DNA of 64,000 bases from Parabacteroides chongii. GTDB lineage: Bacteria > Bacteroidota > Bacteroidia > Bacteroidales > Tannerellaceae. The notes beneath the pieces are model-generated. The model did not search any database, had not been told where the DNA came from, and saw only the letters and a list, made by a program, of their open reading frames with translations. The stretch covers positions 2,078,501 through 2,142,500 of the forward strand of contig NZ_CP120849.1 in NCBI RefSeq assembly GCF_029581355.1. Reading direction: 5' to 3'. Below, one piece after another: positions 49,593 through 58,190 of the stretch (the stretch's first letter is position 1; each line of letters starts with the position of its first letter). Made by a program: the position numbers and the translations under genes.

Positions 49593-51446
49593 TTATTCGA
49601 GATTTTCATCTATCGCATCGATCTTTTTGATTATGAGCGCCATCTCATCTTTTAGCTTTTCGATCTTACGCTCCATTTCTTTCACGAGACCGCCACCGCC
49701 TTTGGAGGAGATGCTAAGGAAGCCGATGTTGTTTTCGTATGTCTGCAATTCATTTTTCATGCGGTCATACATTCTCATCAGCTTTTCACGTTCACCGTAC
49801 AGTTTGCCTTTCCCGTGTTCTCCGCTTGTCATGTCGTTCAGATTACTACGGAACGACTGCATTTTGCGGTCTGTCTGGTCGACTTTCAGACGATCGAACT
49901 GGTTGTCTACAGCTTCGTGATACTCTTTATAGATTTTATCTTTTTCCTTGAAAGGTACGTGACCGATCGTATTCCATTCAGCCATCAAGCCTTTCAGTTC
50001 AGCTAAAGCGTCATCAGCTCCCAAAGCTTCATCGAGCTTGTTGATCTTTTCGATCAAGGCCTTCTTGGCAGCCAGGTTTGTCTGTTCCACGCTCTTCTGA
50101 GAAGAAACATTTTTATTCTTTTGCTCGAAGAAATAATCACAGGCAGAAATAAAACGTTTCCAAACGATATCCGAATGTTTACGGGCTACCGAACCGATCG
50201 TTTTCCATTCTTTCTGCAAAGCGATCATCTTTTCAGTCGTACTCTTCCATTCTGTGCTGTCTTTCAAGGCTTCCGCTTTTTCACACAAGGCTTTTTTCAG
50301 TTCGAGATTCTTTTCCATCTCTTCCTTAATACCTTTGTAGAAAGTACTTTTCTTATTGAAATAAATGTCGCAGGCCGCACGGAAGCGTTCAAATATCTTC
50401 ACATTGGATTTTTTCGGTGCAAAACCGATTGTTTTCCATTTTTCCTGTAAAGCGATCACTTCTTTATTCTTTTCTTCCCAGTCTTTGAATGTCTTCAAAG
50501 CTTCGAAGTTGATACCTTCTATTTCTTCGCAGATAGCAGTTTTAGCTATCAGGTTTTCCTGTTCTTTCGATTTCAGTGATTCGAAGTGCTCCTGATGACG
50601 TTTGTTGATCACGGTAGAAGCCGCTTTGAAACGAGCCCACAGCTCTTCACGCAGTTCTTTTGCCACCGGACCGATCTCACGCCATTGCTGGTGCAGTTTC
50701 TGAAGCTGGTGGAACGCAGATACTACATCAGGCTCCGTTTGCAGCTTTTCAACTGTTTCGCATAAGGCTGTTTTCAGTTCCAGATTCTTCTTGAAATCGT
50801 AATCCCGGAACTGATTGTTGATCTTGATAATATCGTAGAATCTTTCGCTGTAAGTCTGATAGTTTTTCCACAGTTCGTTTGCATGTTCCTGTGGTACGAG
50901 TTTAATTTCTTTCCATCTCTGCTGGATGTCCTTAAAGTCGTTGTATAGTTTGTTGAAATCGTCCTGGCTTTCAGTCAAGACTTTTAACTGATCGATCAGT
51001 TGGAGTTTCAGAGCATAATTAGCTGCTTTCACCCGATCTTCTTCAGCCAGGATTGCTGCTCTTTTTTCTTTGTACACAGCCAGCAATTCTTTCAGTTTGT
51101 TTTCGGCTTCATCTTCAGGTGCAACGAAATCCTTTTCTTCTCCTCCGTCTTCGAGGAATGTTTTCTTCGATTCTTCAACTTCGGCTCTGTGGATTTTGTA
51201 GAATGCCTGTTTTAACGATTCCACCTCGTTACGTGCCGTTTCGGCTGCGGCATCTACCAAACCGGTTAATTTTTCAAGAATTTCTTCTTTCGATAATTTA
51301 CCGATCGCATTCGCTGTCGCTTCCTCCGGGGTTTCAGTTGTTTCAACTTCAGCCGCAGTGTTTTCCGGAGTCACTTCCGGAGCTTTAGTTTCTTCCAATT
51401 TGCCAGTTTCTTCAGCCGGCAGATTAGTTTCATGAGTGTCCTTCAT
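49593..51446 (-). CDS. Multi-DUF349 coiled-coil protein
   Basis: 617 residues from the ATG at 51446 (a TTG lies two codons upstream). An acidic, Glu/Thr-rich N-terminus (residues 1-50) is followed by helical repeats. At least five DUF349 units are visible, each with a W-x-x-I-G-type core: QQRWKEIKLVP, HQQWREIGPVA, QEKWKTIGFAP, QKEWKTIGSVA and MAEWNTIGHVP, spaced by about 70-75 residues. The C-terminus is a coiled coil ending LKDEMALIIKKIDAIDENLE. No catalytic motif. It is probably cytoplasmic; the role is unknown. It stands alone between two hairpins. Confidence 0.9.
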   Translation of the reverse strand: MKDTHETNLPAEETGKLEETKAPEVTPENTAAEVETTETPEEATANAIGKLSKEEILEKLTGLVDAAAETARNEVESLKQAFYKIHRAEVEESKKTFLEDGGEEKDFVAPEDEAENKLKELLAVYKEKRAAILAEEDRVKAANYALKLQLIDQLKVLTESQDDFNKLYNDFKDIQQRWKEIKLVPQEHANELWKNYQTYSERFYDIIKINNQFRDYDFKKNLELKTALCETVEKLQTEPDVVSAFHQLQKLHQQWREIGPVAKELREELWARFKAASTVINKRHQEHFESLKSKEQENLIAKTAICEEIEGINFEALKTFKDWEEKNKEVIALQEKWKTIGFAPKKSNVKIFERFRAACDIYFNKKSTFYKGIKEEMEKNLELKKALCEKAEALKDSTEWKSTTEKMIALQKEWKTIGSVARKHSDIVWKRFISACDYFFEQKNKNVSSQKSVEQTNLAAKKALIEKINKLDEALGADDALAELKGLMAEWNTIGHVPFKEKDKIYKEYHEAVDNQFDRLKVDQTDRKMQSFRSNLNDMTSGEHGKGKLYGEREKLMRMYDRMKNELQTYENNIGFLSISSKGGGGLVKEMERKIEKLKDEMALIIKKIDAIDENLE

Positions 51447-51619
51447 ATTCAATCACATTTAAGAAAAGGATAAAAACATTCCTATATCAAGTCACAAATT
51501 AAAGTATTTATTTTTGGATTACAGCATTTGAGGCCAATTTATTTATTAGAAAAGGTTAATAAATGCTCAAAAAGACCGAAATGAGTTCCTTTGATCTTTT
51601 TAAAATGTCGGAAATGAAA

Positions 51620-51654
51620 ATCCCCGTAGCTTGTTTTGAGTAAGTTACGGGGAT
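51620..51654 (-). terminator. Terminator of the oadGAB operon
   Basis: A 13-bp stem with two imperfect positions (51620-51632 with 51642-51654) around ATCCCCGTA/TACGGGGAT, 9-nt loop, followed by TTTTC on the minus strand. It lies 24 bp after the oadB stop. Confidence 0.75.
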
Positions 51655-51677
51655 CTTAGTATGTTTGTTCTCGATTT

Positions 51678-52913
51678 TTATCCTAAGAACGATATCAATA
51701 CCCCGGCCGCAACAGCCGATCCGATCACGCCGGAGATGTTGCTGGCCATGCAATATTGTAATACATGGTTTTTCGGGTCGTATTTCAGTGCAATCTCATT
51801 GGCTACACGCGAAGCCATCGGAACGGCGCTTAATCCGGTTGCTCCGATCAGCGGATTGATCTTTTTCTTAGTAAACAAATTGAATAGTTTCACGAAGAAA
51901 ATACCGCCGGCGATGGATAAGGCGAACGCCAGGAATCCACCGACCACGATACCGATCGTTGTCAGGTTCAGGAATGCTTCCGCTGTCATGGTCGCACCGA
52001 CAGATAATCCCAGGAAGATCGTAGCCGCATTCATAATACTGTTTGAAGCCGCATCGAACAGGCGGAATGTATTTGTTCCGATCTCTTTCACCAGGTTACC
52101 GAACATCAGCATACCGATCAAAGGTACGGCACTTGGCACGAACAGCGCTACAACCGTTGTTACTACGATCGGGAAAATGATTTTCAGTACACGCAGATTC
52201 TTGATTTCTGTTGTGGACGGATATTTCTTTTCCTGCTCTTTCATGTTGATGCTTAATTCTTTTTTAGAACAAAGAAGATTTACCACCAAAGGTATGATTA
52301 CCGGTACCAATGCCATATATGAATAAGCCGCGATAGCGATCGGACCTAATAAATGCGGGGCCAGTTTGATGGTCGTAAAGATTGCCGTAGGACCATCAGC
52401 ACCACCGATAATACCCAATGATGCCGCCTCTTTCGGAGTGAATCCCATCAGGATGGCTACCAATAATACGGTGAATATACCCAGCTGTGCTGCCGCACCG
52501 AAAATAGACAAACGAAGGTTACGGAGCATCGGGCCAAAGTCGGTCAGAGCACCTACGCCCATAAAGATGATTGGCGGAAGGAATCCGGTCTTGATCAGCA
52601 TGTAGTAAATGAAGTTCATGATCCCCAGTTCATGCGCAATGTCGTGCAAAGGCATTTCCCAGATGTTTTTCATAACTCCATTTACATTGATCAGCCCGTT
52701 CTCGTCAGCCTGGATCACGCCCATATCACCTCCCGGGAAGTTGGCTAGCAGTACTCCGAAAGCAATAGGGACAAGCAGCAAAGGCTCATATTGTTTTTTG
52801 ATGCCCAGGTAAAGCAATATGAATGCGATTGCATACATGATCAAGAATTGCGGTTCAGCAATAATGTTGCTGAACGCAGTCATTTCGTACAGATTTTGAA
52901 ATATCTCTTTCAT
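51678..52913 (-). CDS. oadB: Sodium-translocating decarboxylase beta subunit
   Basis: 411 residues, integral membrane protein with about nine to eleven hydrophobic segments. Family motifs include FPGGDMGVI, PPIIFMGVGALTDFGPMLRN, ASLGIIGGADGPTAIF (the conserved Asp region for sodium) and GATGLSAVPMASRVAN, ending ASNISGVIGSAVAAGVLISFLG. It decarboxylates the carboxybiotin carried by the alpha subunit and pumps Na+ outward. The start codon overlaps the oadA stop by one base (TAATG). Confidence 0.95.
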   Translation of the reverse strand: MKEIFQNLYEMTAFSNIIAEPQFLIMYAIAFILLYLGIKKQYEPLLLVPIAFGVLLANFPGGDMGVIQADENGLINVNGVMKNIWEMPLHDIAHELGIMNFIYYMLIKTGFLPPIIFMGVGALTDFGPMLRNLRLSIFGAAAQLGIFTVLLVAILMGFTPKEAASLGIIGGADGPTAIFTTIKLAPHLLGPIAIAAYSYMALVPVIIPLVVNLLCSKKELSINMKEQEKKYPSTTEIKNLRVLKIIFPIVVTTVVALFVPSAVPLIGMLMFGNLVKEIGTNTFRLFDAASNSIMNAATIFLGLSVGATMTAEAFLNLTTIGIVVGGFLAFALSIAGGIFFVKLFNLFTKKKINPLIGATGLSAVPMASRVANEIALKYDPKNHVLQYCMASNISGVIGSAVAAGVLISFLG

Positions 52914-54805
52914 TACTGTATCGTCATTAATACGTCATCTTCCGAAACTGCATCACCACCGGCATAATTGATGGAAGTGATTGTTCCGCTGAATTCGGAA
53001 CGTACGGCATTGTATGTTTTCATTGCTTCCACATAGCAAAGTACATCCCCTTCTTTTACCACGTCGCCCACTTTGAGCGGAGTTTCGGAAGCATTCTTTA
53101 CCAGGAAGAATTTACCTTCCAGCGGAGAGAGTACTTCGTTGCCTGCGCCGACTGGTGCAGGAGCTGCTGTTGCGGCAGGTTGTGCAGCCTTTGCAGGAGC
53201 AGCTGCCGGTGTTGCGTTGGCAGAATCTCCGAAGGCAACGGTTACGCGGTAAGGCTGTCCGTCGACATCGACAGTTAATACTTGCGGAGTGGTAGGCAGG
53301 GCAGGAGCAGCAGGGGATGCTGCCGGATGTTCTTTTTCCTGTTGAGCCTTTTTCTTCAGGGCGACATCGGCCAGGAACTCGACTTTCGCTTTTCCTGAAC
53401 GGTAGGCCTCATACTGAGCCGGGTGCATAGCATATTCGAACAGTTCTTCGTCGTCTTCGCCTGTTTCCCATTGCTTTTCGTTCATCATCTTGCGGTATTT
53501 GTCGAGCGAATCCGGATAGTTATCCTGCGGATTGCCAGTGAAGAATTCACGTCCTTCAGCTTTTGCTTTCTCGATGATTTCCGGGGCGAGCGGACCAGGC
53601 AGCCTGCCGGCTTTTCCGAGGATCATGTCCCATATATCATCGGCGATCATGCTCCAGCGGGCTTTTCCTTTTTCCATCTGCATCACGTTCATCAGTGCCA
53701 GGTTCTTCACATACTGGCTGAACGGTGTTACCAATGGGGGATAACCTACGCGCGGCCATACATAAGCCACTTCGTCGAATAGTTTGATCAGCAACTGGTC
53801 TTGCGACATCAGCGGCTTGTTGTTCTTGATGTTGTTTTTGTTAATCGATTCCAGATTCTTATCCAGGTCTGACATCAGGCTACCCATCATACCGCCGGGA
53901 AGCCCCGGACCGATCAGCAGGGAGTTCATCAGGCGGTTCTTCGGACTGATATACAGGCCTAAGAAATCATCCATAAATTCCTGGATCATGCTGCGTACCT
54001 TCATATAGGCTTCCATATTGATCTCCGGCACTTTGTAACCGGCATCTTTCAACATTGCCTGTACAGTCAGCAGGTCGGCATGTCCCGTACCCCATGAAAG
54101 CGGTTCCATACCTACGTCAATATAGTCGCAGCCGGCATTACAAACTTCCAGGATGGAAGCTACATTGAATCCTGGGCCTGCATGGCTATGGTACTGGATA
54201 GGTATTTCAGGATGTTTGGCTTTGATGTTGGCAACGATCTGTCCCAGTGAATAAGGACGACCGATACCTGCCATGTCTTTGATACAGATTTCGTCTGCTC
54301 CCAGCTCGATCAGTTCCATTGCCATCTTGGTATAATATTCGACTGTATGGATCGGGGAGTGGGTGATGCAGAGTGAGCATTGGGAAATCATTCCCGCTTC
54401 TTTGGCATATTGGATAGACGGGGCGATGTTGCGCACGTCATTCAGTCCGCAGAATGTACGGGTGATGTCGGTTCCCTGTGCTTTCTTTACTTTGTAGAAA
54501 AGCTGGCGCACATCGGCGGGAACCGGGCTCATGCGAAGTCCGTTCAGGGCGCGGTCCAGCATATGTGTCTGGATACCTGCTTCATGGAATGGCTTCGTCC
54601 ATTCGCGTACGGCTTTATTTGGATTTTCTCCGAATAGTAAATTAACTTGCTCGAATCCTCCTCCGTTGGTTTCAACGCGGGCAAAACAGCCCATTTCAAC
54701 GATTGCAGGGGCAACTCTAGTTAGTTGGTCTACTCTAGGCACGTATTTTCCGGCAGATTGCCACATGTCTCTAAAGACCAAACTGAATTTGATTTCTCTT
54801 TTCAT
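52913..54805 (-). CDS. oadA: Oxaloacetate decarboxylase alpha subunit (carboxyltransferase plus biotin carrier)
   Basis: 630 residues from the ATG at 54805. The frame extends to a TTG at 54841, but this lies inside oadG, so it was not used. The HMGL-like TIM barrel has FSLVFRDMWQS, KDMAGIGRP and QYHSHAGPGFNVAS with metal-binding His residues, then a conserved carboxylase domain. A Pro/Ala-rich linker (about 510-560) leads to the biotinyl domain with the biotin-accepting Lys in CYVEAMKTYN. It moves CO2 from oxaloacetate to biotin. A methylmalonyl- or glutaconyl-CoA decarboxylase is less likely because the alpha subunit has the pyruvate-carboxylase-type fold. Confidence 0.95.
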   Translation of the reverse strand: MKREIKFSLVFRDMWQSAGKYVPRVDQLTRVAPAIVEMGCFARVETNGGGFEQVNLLFGENPNKAVREWTKPFHEAGIQTHMLDRALNGLRMSPVPADVRQLFYKVKKAQGTDITRTFCGLNDVRNIAPSIQYAKEAGMISQCSLCITHSPIHTVEYYTKMAMELIELGADEICIKDMAGIGRPYSLGQIVANIKAKHPEIPIQYHSHAGPGFNVASILEVCNAGCDYIDVGMEPLSWGTGHADLLTVQAMLKDAGYKVPEINMEAYMKVRSMIQEFMDDFLGLYISPKNRLMNSLLIGPGLPGGMMGSLMSDLDKNLESINKNNIKNNKPLMSQDQLLIKLFDEVAYVWPRVGYPPLVTPFSQYVKNLALMNVMQMEKGKARWSMIADDIWDMILGKAGRLPGPLAPEIIEKAKAEGREFFTGNPQDNYPDSLDKYRKMMNEKQWETGEDDEELFEYAMHPAQYEAYRSGKAKVEFLADVALKKKAQQEKEHPAASPAAPALPTTPQVLTVDVDGQPYRVTVAFGDSANATPAAAPAKAAQPAATAAPAPVGAGNEVLSPLEGKFFLVKNASETPLKVGDVVKEGDVLCYVEAMKTYNAVRSEFSGTITSINYAGGDAVSEDDVLMTIQ

Positions 54806-54827
54806 GATATTTTGTGTATAGCTAGTA

Positions 54828-55100
54828 TTATATTTTCTCAATTTTTGTAACCTTTCCCTGGCCGCCTGTAGTCATGCTGACTGCTGCTACGATTGCTGCG
54901 GTTGTTTTGCCGGAGATACTCGCGGCTTGTGCGGTGACGGCTTGTGTTACCATTTGTTTTTTTACGACGACTTCTTCAGGTGCGTATTTGTTAACCAGTG
55001 CAATTAATCCTTTCCCTAGATAAATAACGATCAAAAGAATTGCAAATACCGTGGTCATACCGACCACCATTAATAAAAGTCCAGTTTCTATGTTTTCCAT
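54828..55100 (-). CDS. oadG: Sodium-pump decarboxylase gamma subunit
   Basis: 90 residues: one transmembrane helix (about 6-30, TGLLLMVVGMTTVFAILLIVIYLGKGLI) then a short cytoplasmic tail, the OadG pattern. It anchors the alpha subunit at the membrane and helps assembly. First gene of the oadG-oadA-oadB operon; oadA starts 22 bp after its stop. Confidence 0.88.
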   Translation of the reverse strand: MENIETGLLLMVVGMTTVFAILLIVIYLGKGLIALVNKYAPEEVVVKKQMVTQAVTAQAASISGKTTAAIVAAVSMTTGGQGKVTKIEKI

Positions 55101-55194
55101 AATTTATATTTGTGTGCAATAAAAGTATCTACTGTCTGTAAGAGAAGTAACTAAAACAATCTCCGCCAAGTTATAAATTGATTGCAAATATAAC

Positions 55195-55202
55195 AAAAGA
55201 TC
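55195..55202 (-). promoter_or_regulatory. -7 promoter element of the oadGAB operon
   Basis: TATATTTG on the minus strand, about 95 bp upstream of oadG. The leader is unusually long for this window. No TTG at -33. The remainder of 55203-55326 shows no gene. Confidence 0.45.
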
Positions 55203-55326
55203 GTTATTCTGTATTTTTTTGTTGTATAAAAATAGTAAATTCTTTTTTCGTTGTTCGTGTTTGAGGTGCCGAATGATAGTTGGTTTAATATGAGGCTATG
55301 AACGGTGCTGCAAGCTAAAATAATTG

Positions 55327-55334
55327 TATCTTTG
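55327..55334 (+). promoter_or_regulatory. -7 promoter element of the TPR gene
   Basis: TATCTTTG, 26 bp before the ATG at 55361. Confidence 0.55.
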
Positions 55335-55360
55335 CCCTCTCGAACATATAATATATAGCC

Positions 55361-56323
55361 ATGGGAAATTTCTTTACATCTTTATTCTCTTCTTCAAAAA
55401 ATGAGGATAGTGCAGAAGAGAAAGCGAAAAATGATCAGAAAAATTTTGACATATTAAAATATGACGGTGTCCGTGCCTTGAAAATAGGACAAGTCGCCTA
55501 TGCTATCAAGTGCTTTACGGAAGCCTTGAACATTCAGGAAGATTTTGAAACAATGAATTACTTGGTATCGGCTTACTCGATGGCAAACCAGACGGAAAAG
55601 GCTTTGGAAACATTAAACCGTATGGTGGAAATGGAACCGGATCATGTGCAGACCCTGTTGACAAGAGTAAGTGTGCTCTTTATGCTGGATAAGGATGCCG
55701 AAGTGATTGCAGATTGCCTGCGAGTGATCGAACTGGAAGAGTCCAATCACTTGGCTTGGTTTCTGATGGCGAAGGCCAAAAGAACGACCGGCGACCAGCT
55801 TGGTGCTATTGCCGACCTGACGAAAGCGATCGCTTTGAAAGACGATTTTACAGATGCTTATTTACTTCGTGCGGAAATATTATTAGTCTTGAAGCAGGGA
55901 AAAGAGGCTTTGCCCGATATTGAAAAGGCTATCTCGTTGGCTCCCGAAGAAGAAACAACTTACCTGATAAGAGGAAAAATACATGAATCGTTAGGCAGTC
56001 TGGATGCTGCTGCCGATGATTATCAGCAGGCTTTGGACCTGAATCCGTTCAATGAGGATGCTTGTATCCTGAAAGGCACGCTCCTGATCACAAAAGGTTT
56101 GTTGGACGAAGCCATCGCGTTTTTTGACGATGCGATCGATATCAAACCGGATTTTGCCAAGGCATATACTGAGCGCGGACGGGCAAAGAACCTGAAAGGG
56201 GATAAAGAGGGAGCTTTCGAAGACTTAAAAAAGTCTATTGAACTGAATCCGGAAGGGGAGGTAGTGAAGAAGTTTGAAGGGCAGCATGTCAACTTTGAGA
56301 ATAAAACATATATGCCTTTCTGA
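55361..56323 (+). CDS. Tetratricopeptide-repeat protein
   Basis: 320 residues without a signal peptide; the start MGNFFTSLFSSSKNEDSAEEKAKND is polar. From about residue 30 to 300 there are seven or eight TPR units with the A-x-x-x-F/Y-x-x-A-L pattern, for example GQVAYAIKCFTEALNIQEDFE, GAIADLTKAIALKDDFTDAYLLRAEILLVLK and GAFEDLKKSIELNPEG. It is a protein-interaction scaffold. It ends 30 bp before the ECF sigma gene on the same strand; whether they are co-transcribed is uncertain since it also has its own promoter. Confidence 0.87.
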   Translation: MGNFFTSLFSSSKNEDSAEEKAKNDQKNFDILKYDGVRALKIGQVAYAIKCFTEALNIQEDFETMNYLVSAYSMANQTEKALETLNRMVEMEPDHVQTLLTRVSVLFMLDKDAEVIADCLRVIELEESNHLAWFLMAKAKRTTGDQLGAIADLTKAIALKDDFTDAYLLRAEILLVLKQGKEALPDIEKAISLAPEEETTYLIRGKIHESLGSLDAAADDYQQALDLNPFNEDACILKGTLLITKGLLDEAIAFFDDAIDIKPDFAKAYTERGRAKNLKGDKEGAFEDLKKSIELNPEGEVVKKFEGQHVNFENKTYMPF

Positions 56324-56353
56324 AAATTGTAGATTTGACAGAAAAGGGAGAGT

Positions 56354-56941
56354 ATGCAGGAAAAGGAGTTAATCGATGGGTTGAAACAAGGGGATGAGCT
56401 TGCTTATAAAACGTTATACAGGCTTCATTATAGAGTACTTTGTGCATTTGCATATACTTATGTGAATGATTCCTTTATTGCAGAATCTTTGGTCAGCAAC
56501 GTGATTTTTAATATATGGGAAAAGCGTGAAGTTTTGGAAATCAGTCAATCACTTCGCGCTTATCTGATGAAAGCAGTTAAAAATGCTTCTATCAATTATC
56601 TGGATCATTGTTTACGTCAGGAAAATATGAAACAATCTCTGTCTGTGAAGATGGAGAAGCAACAATTGTCTTATCATGAGCAGGATAATTATCCGTTATG
56701 CTCTTTGTTAGAAAAAGAGTTGGAAAATCGTATTGAACAATCTTTGGGAGAGTTACCTCAGTTAACTCGCGAAATATTTCATTTAAGCCGGAATGAAAAA
56801 ATGAAGTATGAAGAAATCGCCTGTGAGAAAAACATTACAATTGATATTGTAAAATACCACATTCGTATTGCCTTGGGTAAATTGAAGACCGATTTGAAGG
56901 ACTATTTGCCATTTTTACTACCTTTCTTTTTATTTCATTGA
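56354..56941 (+). CDS. ECF-type RNA polymerase sigma factor
   Basis: 195 residues. Region 2 is in ELIDGLKQGDELAYKTLYRLHYRVLCAFAYTYVNDSFIAESLVSNVIFNIWEKRE, and region 4 in ELPQLTREIFHLSRNEKMKYEEIACEKNITIDIVKYHIRIALGKLKTDLKDYL (helix-turn-helix). The spacing and the hydrophobic tail (LPFLLPFFLF) fit the Bacteroidetes ECF sigma factors that work with FecR-type anti-sigma proteins and SusC transporters. The anti-sigma gene follows after 63 bp. It should direct transcription of the SusC/SusD genes downstream when the transporter binds its substrate. Confidence 0.93.
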   Translation: MQEKELIDGLKQGDELAYKTLYRLHYRVLCAFAYTYVNDSFIAESLVSNVIFNIWEKREVLEISQSLRAYLMKAVKNASINYLDHCLRQENMKQSLSVKMEKQQLSYHEQDNYPLCSLLEKELENRIEQSLGELPQLTREIFHLSRNEKMKYEEIACEKNITIDIVKYHIRIALGKLKTDLKDYLPFLLPFFLFH

Positions 56942-57004
56942 AAAAAAATCATTTTTTTCACCCGTTTTTTATTTTCGTTTGTCATAATAATAGAAGCACA
57001 TTTT

Positions 57005-58033
57005 ATGAGAAAGGAAATTCAAAATAAAGAATATTGGGACACATTGATTATTGATCGACTGTCTGATAATATTTCGGAAGAAGATAATCGGAAGTTGGAT
57101 GCCTGGTTGGATGAGTCTGCTAAACATCTGTCGTATTTTAATCAGATGAAAGATTTGTGGGACTCGTCGGCTGTGGGAGATCCGGAATTACTTTTTGATT
57201 ATGAGAGGGGGTATTCCCTGTTCATGAAAAGAGTGAGGGGAGAAAAAGAAAGTACTCTGGTTGTAGAAACAAAAAATAAACAGATTTTATGGCGCAGAAT
57301 AATAGCTGTTGCAGCTGTCCTTATACCTGTTTTTGTACTGGGATATTATACGTCGCTTTATTTTGAAAAGCCTTCAGATACAACCGGATTTTTACAGTCT
57401 GAGGTAGTTAGCCCCAATGGGTCGAAAACCCAGTTACGTTTGGCAGATGGTACGGTTGTTTGGTTGAATTCTGGTAGCCGGCTGCTATATAATGACAAGT
57501 TTGGTAAAGAAAACCGAAATTTGGAACTGGTCGGTGAAGCCTATCTGGATGTGAGACGGAATGAGCAAATTCCATTAGTTGTAAAAGTCGGAGGTTTGGA
57601 TATAAAAGTGCTTGGTACAAAATTTAATGTGAATGCTTATCCGGAAAAGTCGGAAGTGAAAGTATCCTTACTGGAAGGCTCGGTTAGCATGCATGCAGGA
57701 AATTCACCGGAGTCTGCCATCTTGAAGCCGATGGAAACAGGCGTTTATCAGGCAGGTTCTAACCAGATAACCGTACATACCGGATTAGACAGTAATGCTT
57801 TGGTTTGGATGAAAAATCAACTGTTGTTTACCGGTGAAGTATTCGAGGAAATAGCTCGTATGCTGGAAAGACGGTTTGATGTAAAAATCAATATACATAA
57901 TGATGCTTTACGGAAAAGACGTTTTGGTGGAGATTTCGGAGAAGAAGAGTCCATTGATAAAGTTTTAAAGATAATGGCTGTTAATGGAAAGTTTACATAC
58001 ACAATGAAAAACAATGTAATAGAGATTTATTAA
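57005..58033 (+). CDS. FecR-family anti-sigma factor
   Basis: 342 residues. The cytoplasmic N-terminus (1-95) binds the sigma factor. One transmembrane helix at about 97-117 (WRRIIAVAAVLIPVFVLGYYT) leads to the periplasmic FecR domain (VVSPNGSKTQLRLADGTVVWLNSGSRLLYNDKF, AYLDVRRNEQIPLVVKVGGLDIKVLGTKFNVNAYPEKSEVKVSLLEGSV) and a C-terminal DUF4974-type domain (LLFTGEVFEEIARMLERRFDVKINIHNDALRKRRFGGDF). It receives the signal from the STN domain of the SusC protein encoded next. Confidence 0.94.
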   Translation: MRKEIQNKEYWDTLIIDRLSDNISEEDNRKLDAWLDESAKHLSYFNQMKDLWDSSAVGDPELLFDYERGYSLFMKRVRGEKESTLVVETKNKQILWRRIIAVAAVLIPVFVLGYYTSLYFEKPSDTTGFLQSEVVSPNGSKTQLRLADGTVVWLNSGSRLLYNDKFGKENRNLELVGEAYLDVRRNEQIPLVVKVGGLDIKVLGTKFNVNAYPEKSEVKVSLLEGSVSMHAGNSPESAILKPMETGVYQAGSNQITVHTGLDSNALVWMKNQLLFTGEVFEEIARMLERRFDVKINIHNDALRKRRFGGDFGEEESIDKVLKIMAVNGKFTYTMKNNVIEIY

Positions 58034-58101
58034 TAAATGTTTAATTGCTGACTTAAAAGAAAAATGCCTATGAGAGAGATTCCGAGTTAACCAGTATACA
58101 A

Positions 58102-58129
58102 ATTGAGGAATGCGCTAACATTCCTCAAT
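58102..58129 (+). terminator. Perfect 11-bp hairpin between fecR-like and susC-like genes
   Basis: ATTGAGGAATG (58102-58112) pairs with CATTCCTCAAT (58119-58129), 6-nt loop. No T-run follows. It may end sigma/anti-sigma transcripts or protect the start of a processed susC mRNA, which would let susC be expressed separately. Confidence 0.5.
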
Positions 58130-58190
58130 CCCTGTTATTAAAGAACAATTATTCCAATTAAATTATTAACAACTTAATAACATACTGCAA

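Noticed and set aside
54806..54841. N-terminal extension of oadA from a TTG codon
   Set aside because: Overlaps the oadG coding end, and the added residues precede the conserved MKREIKFSLVFRD start.
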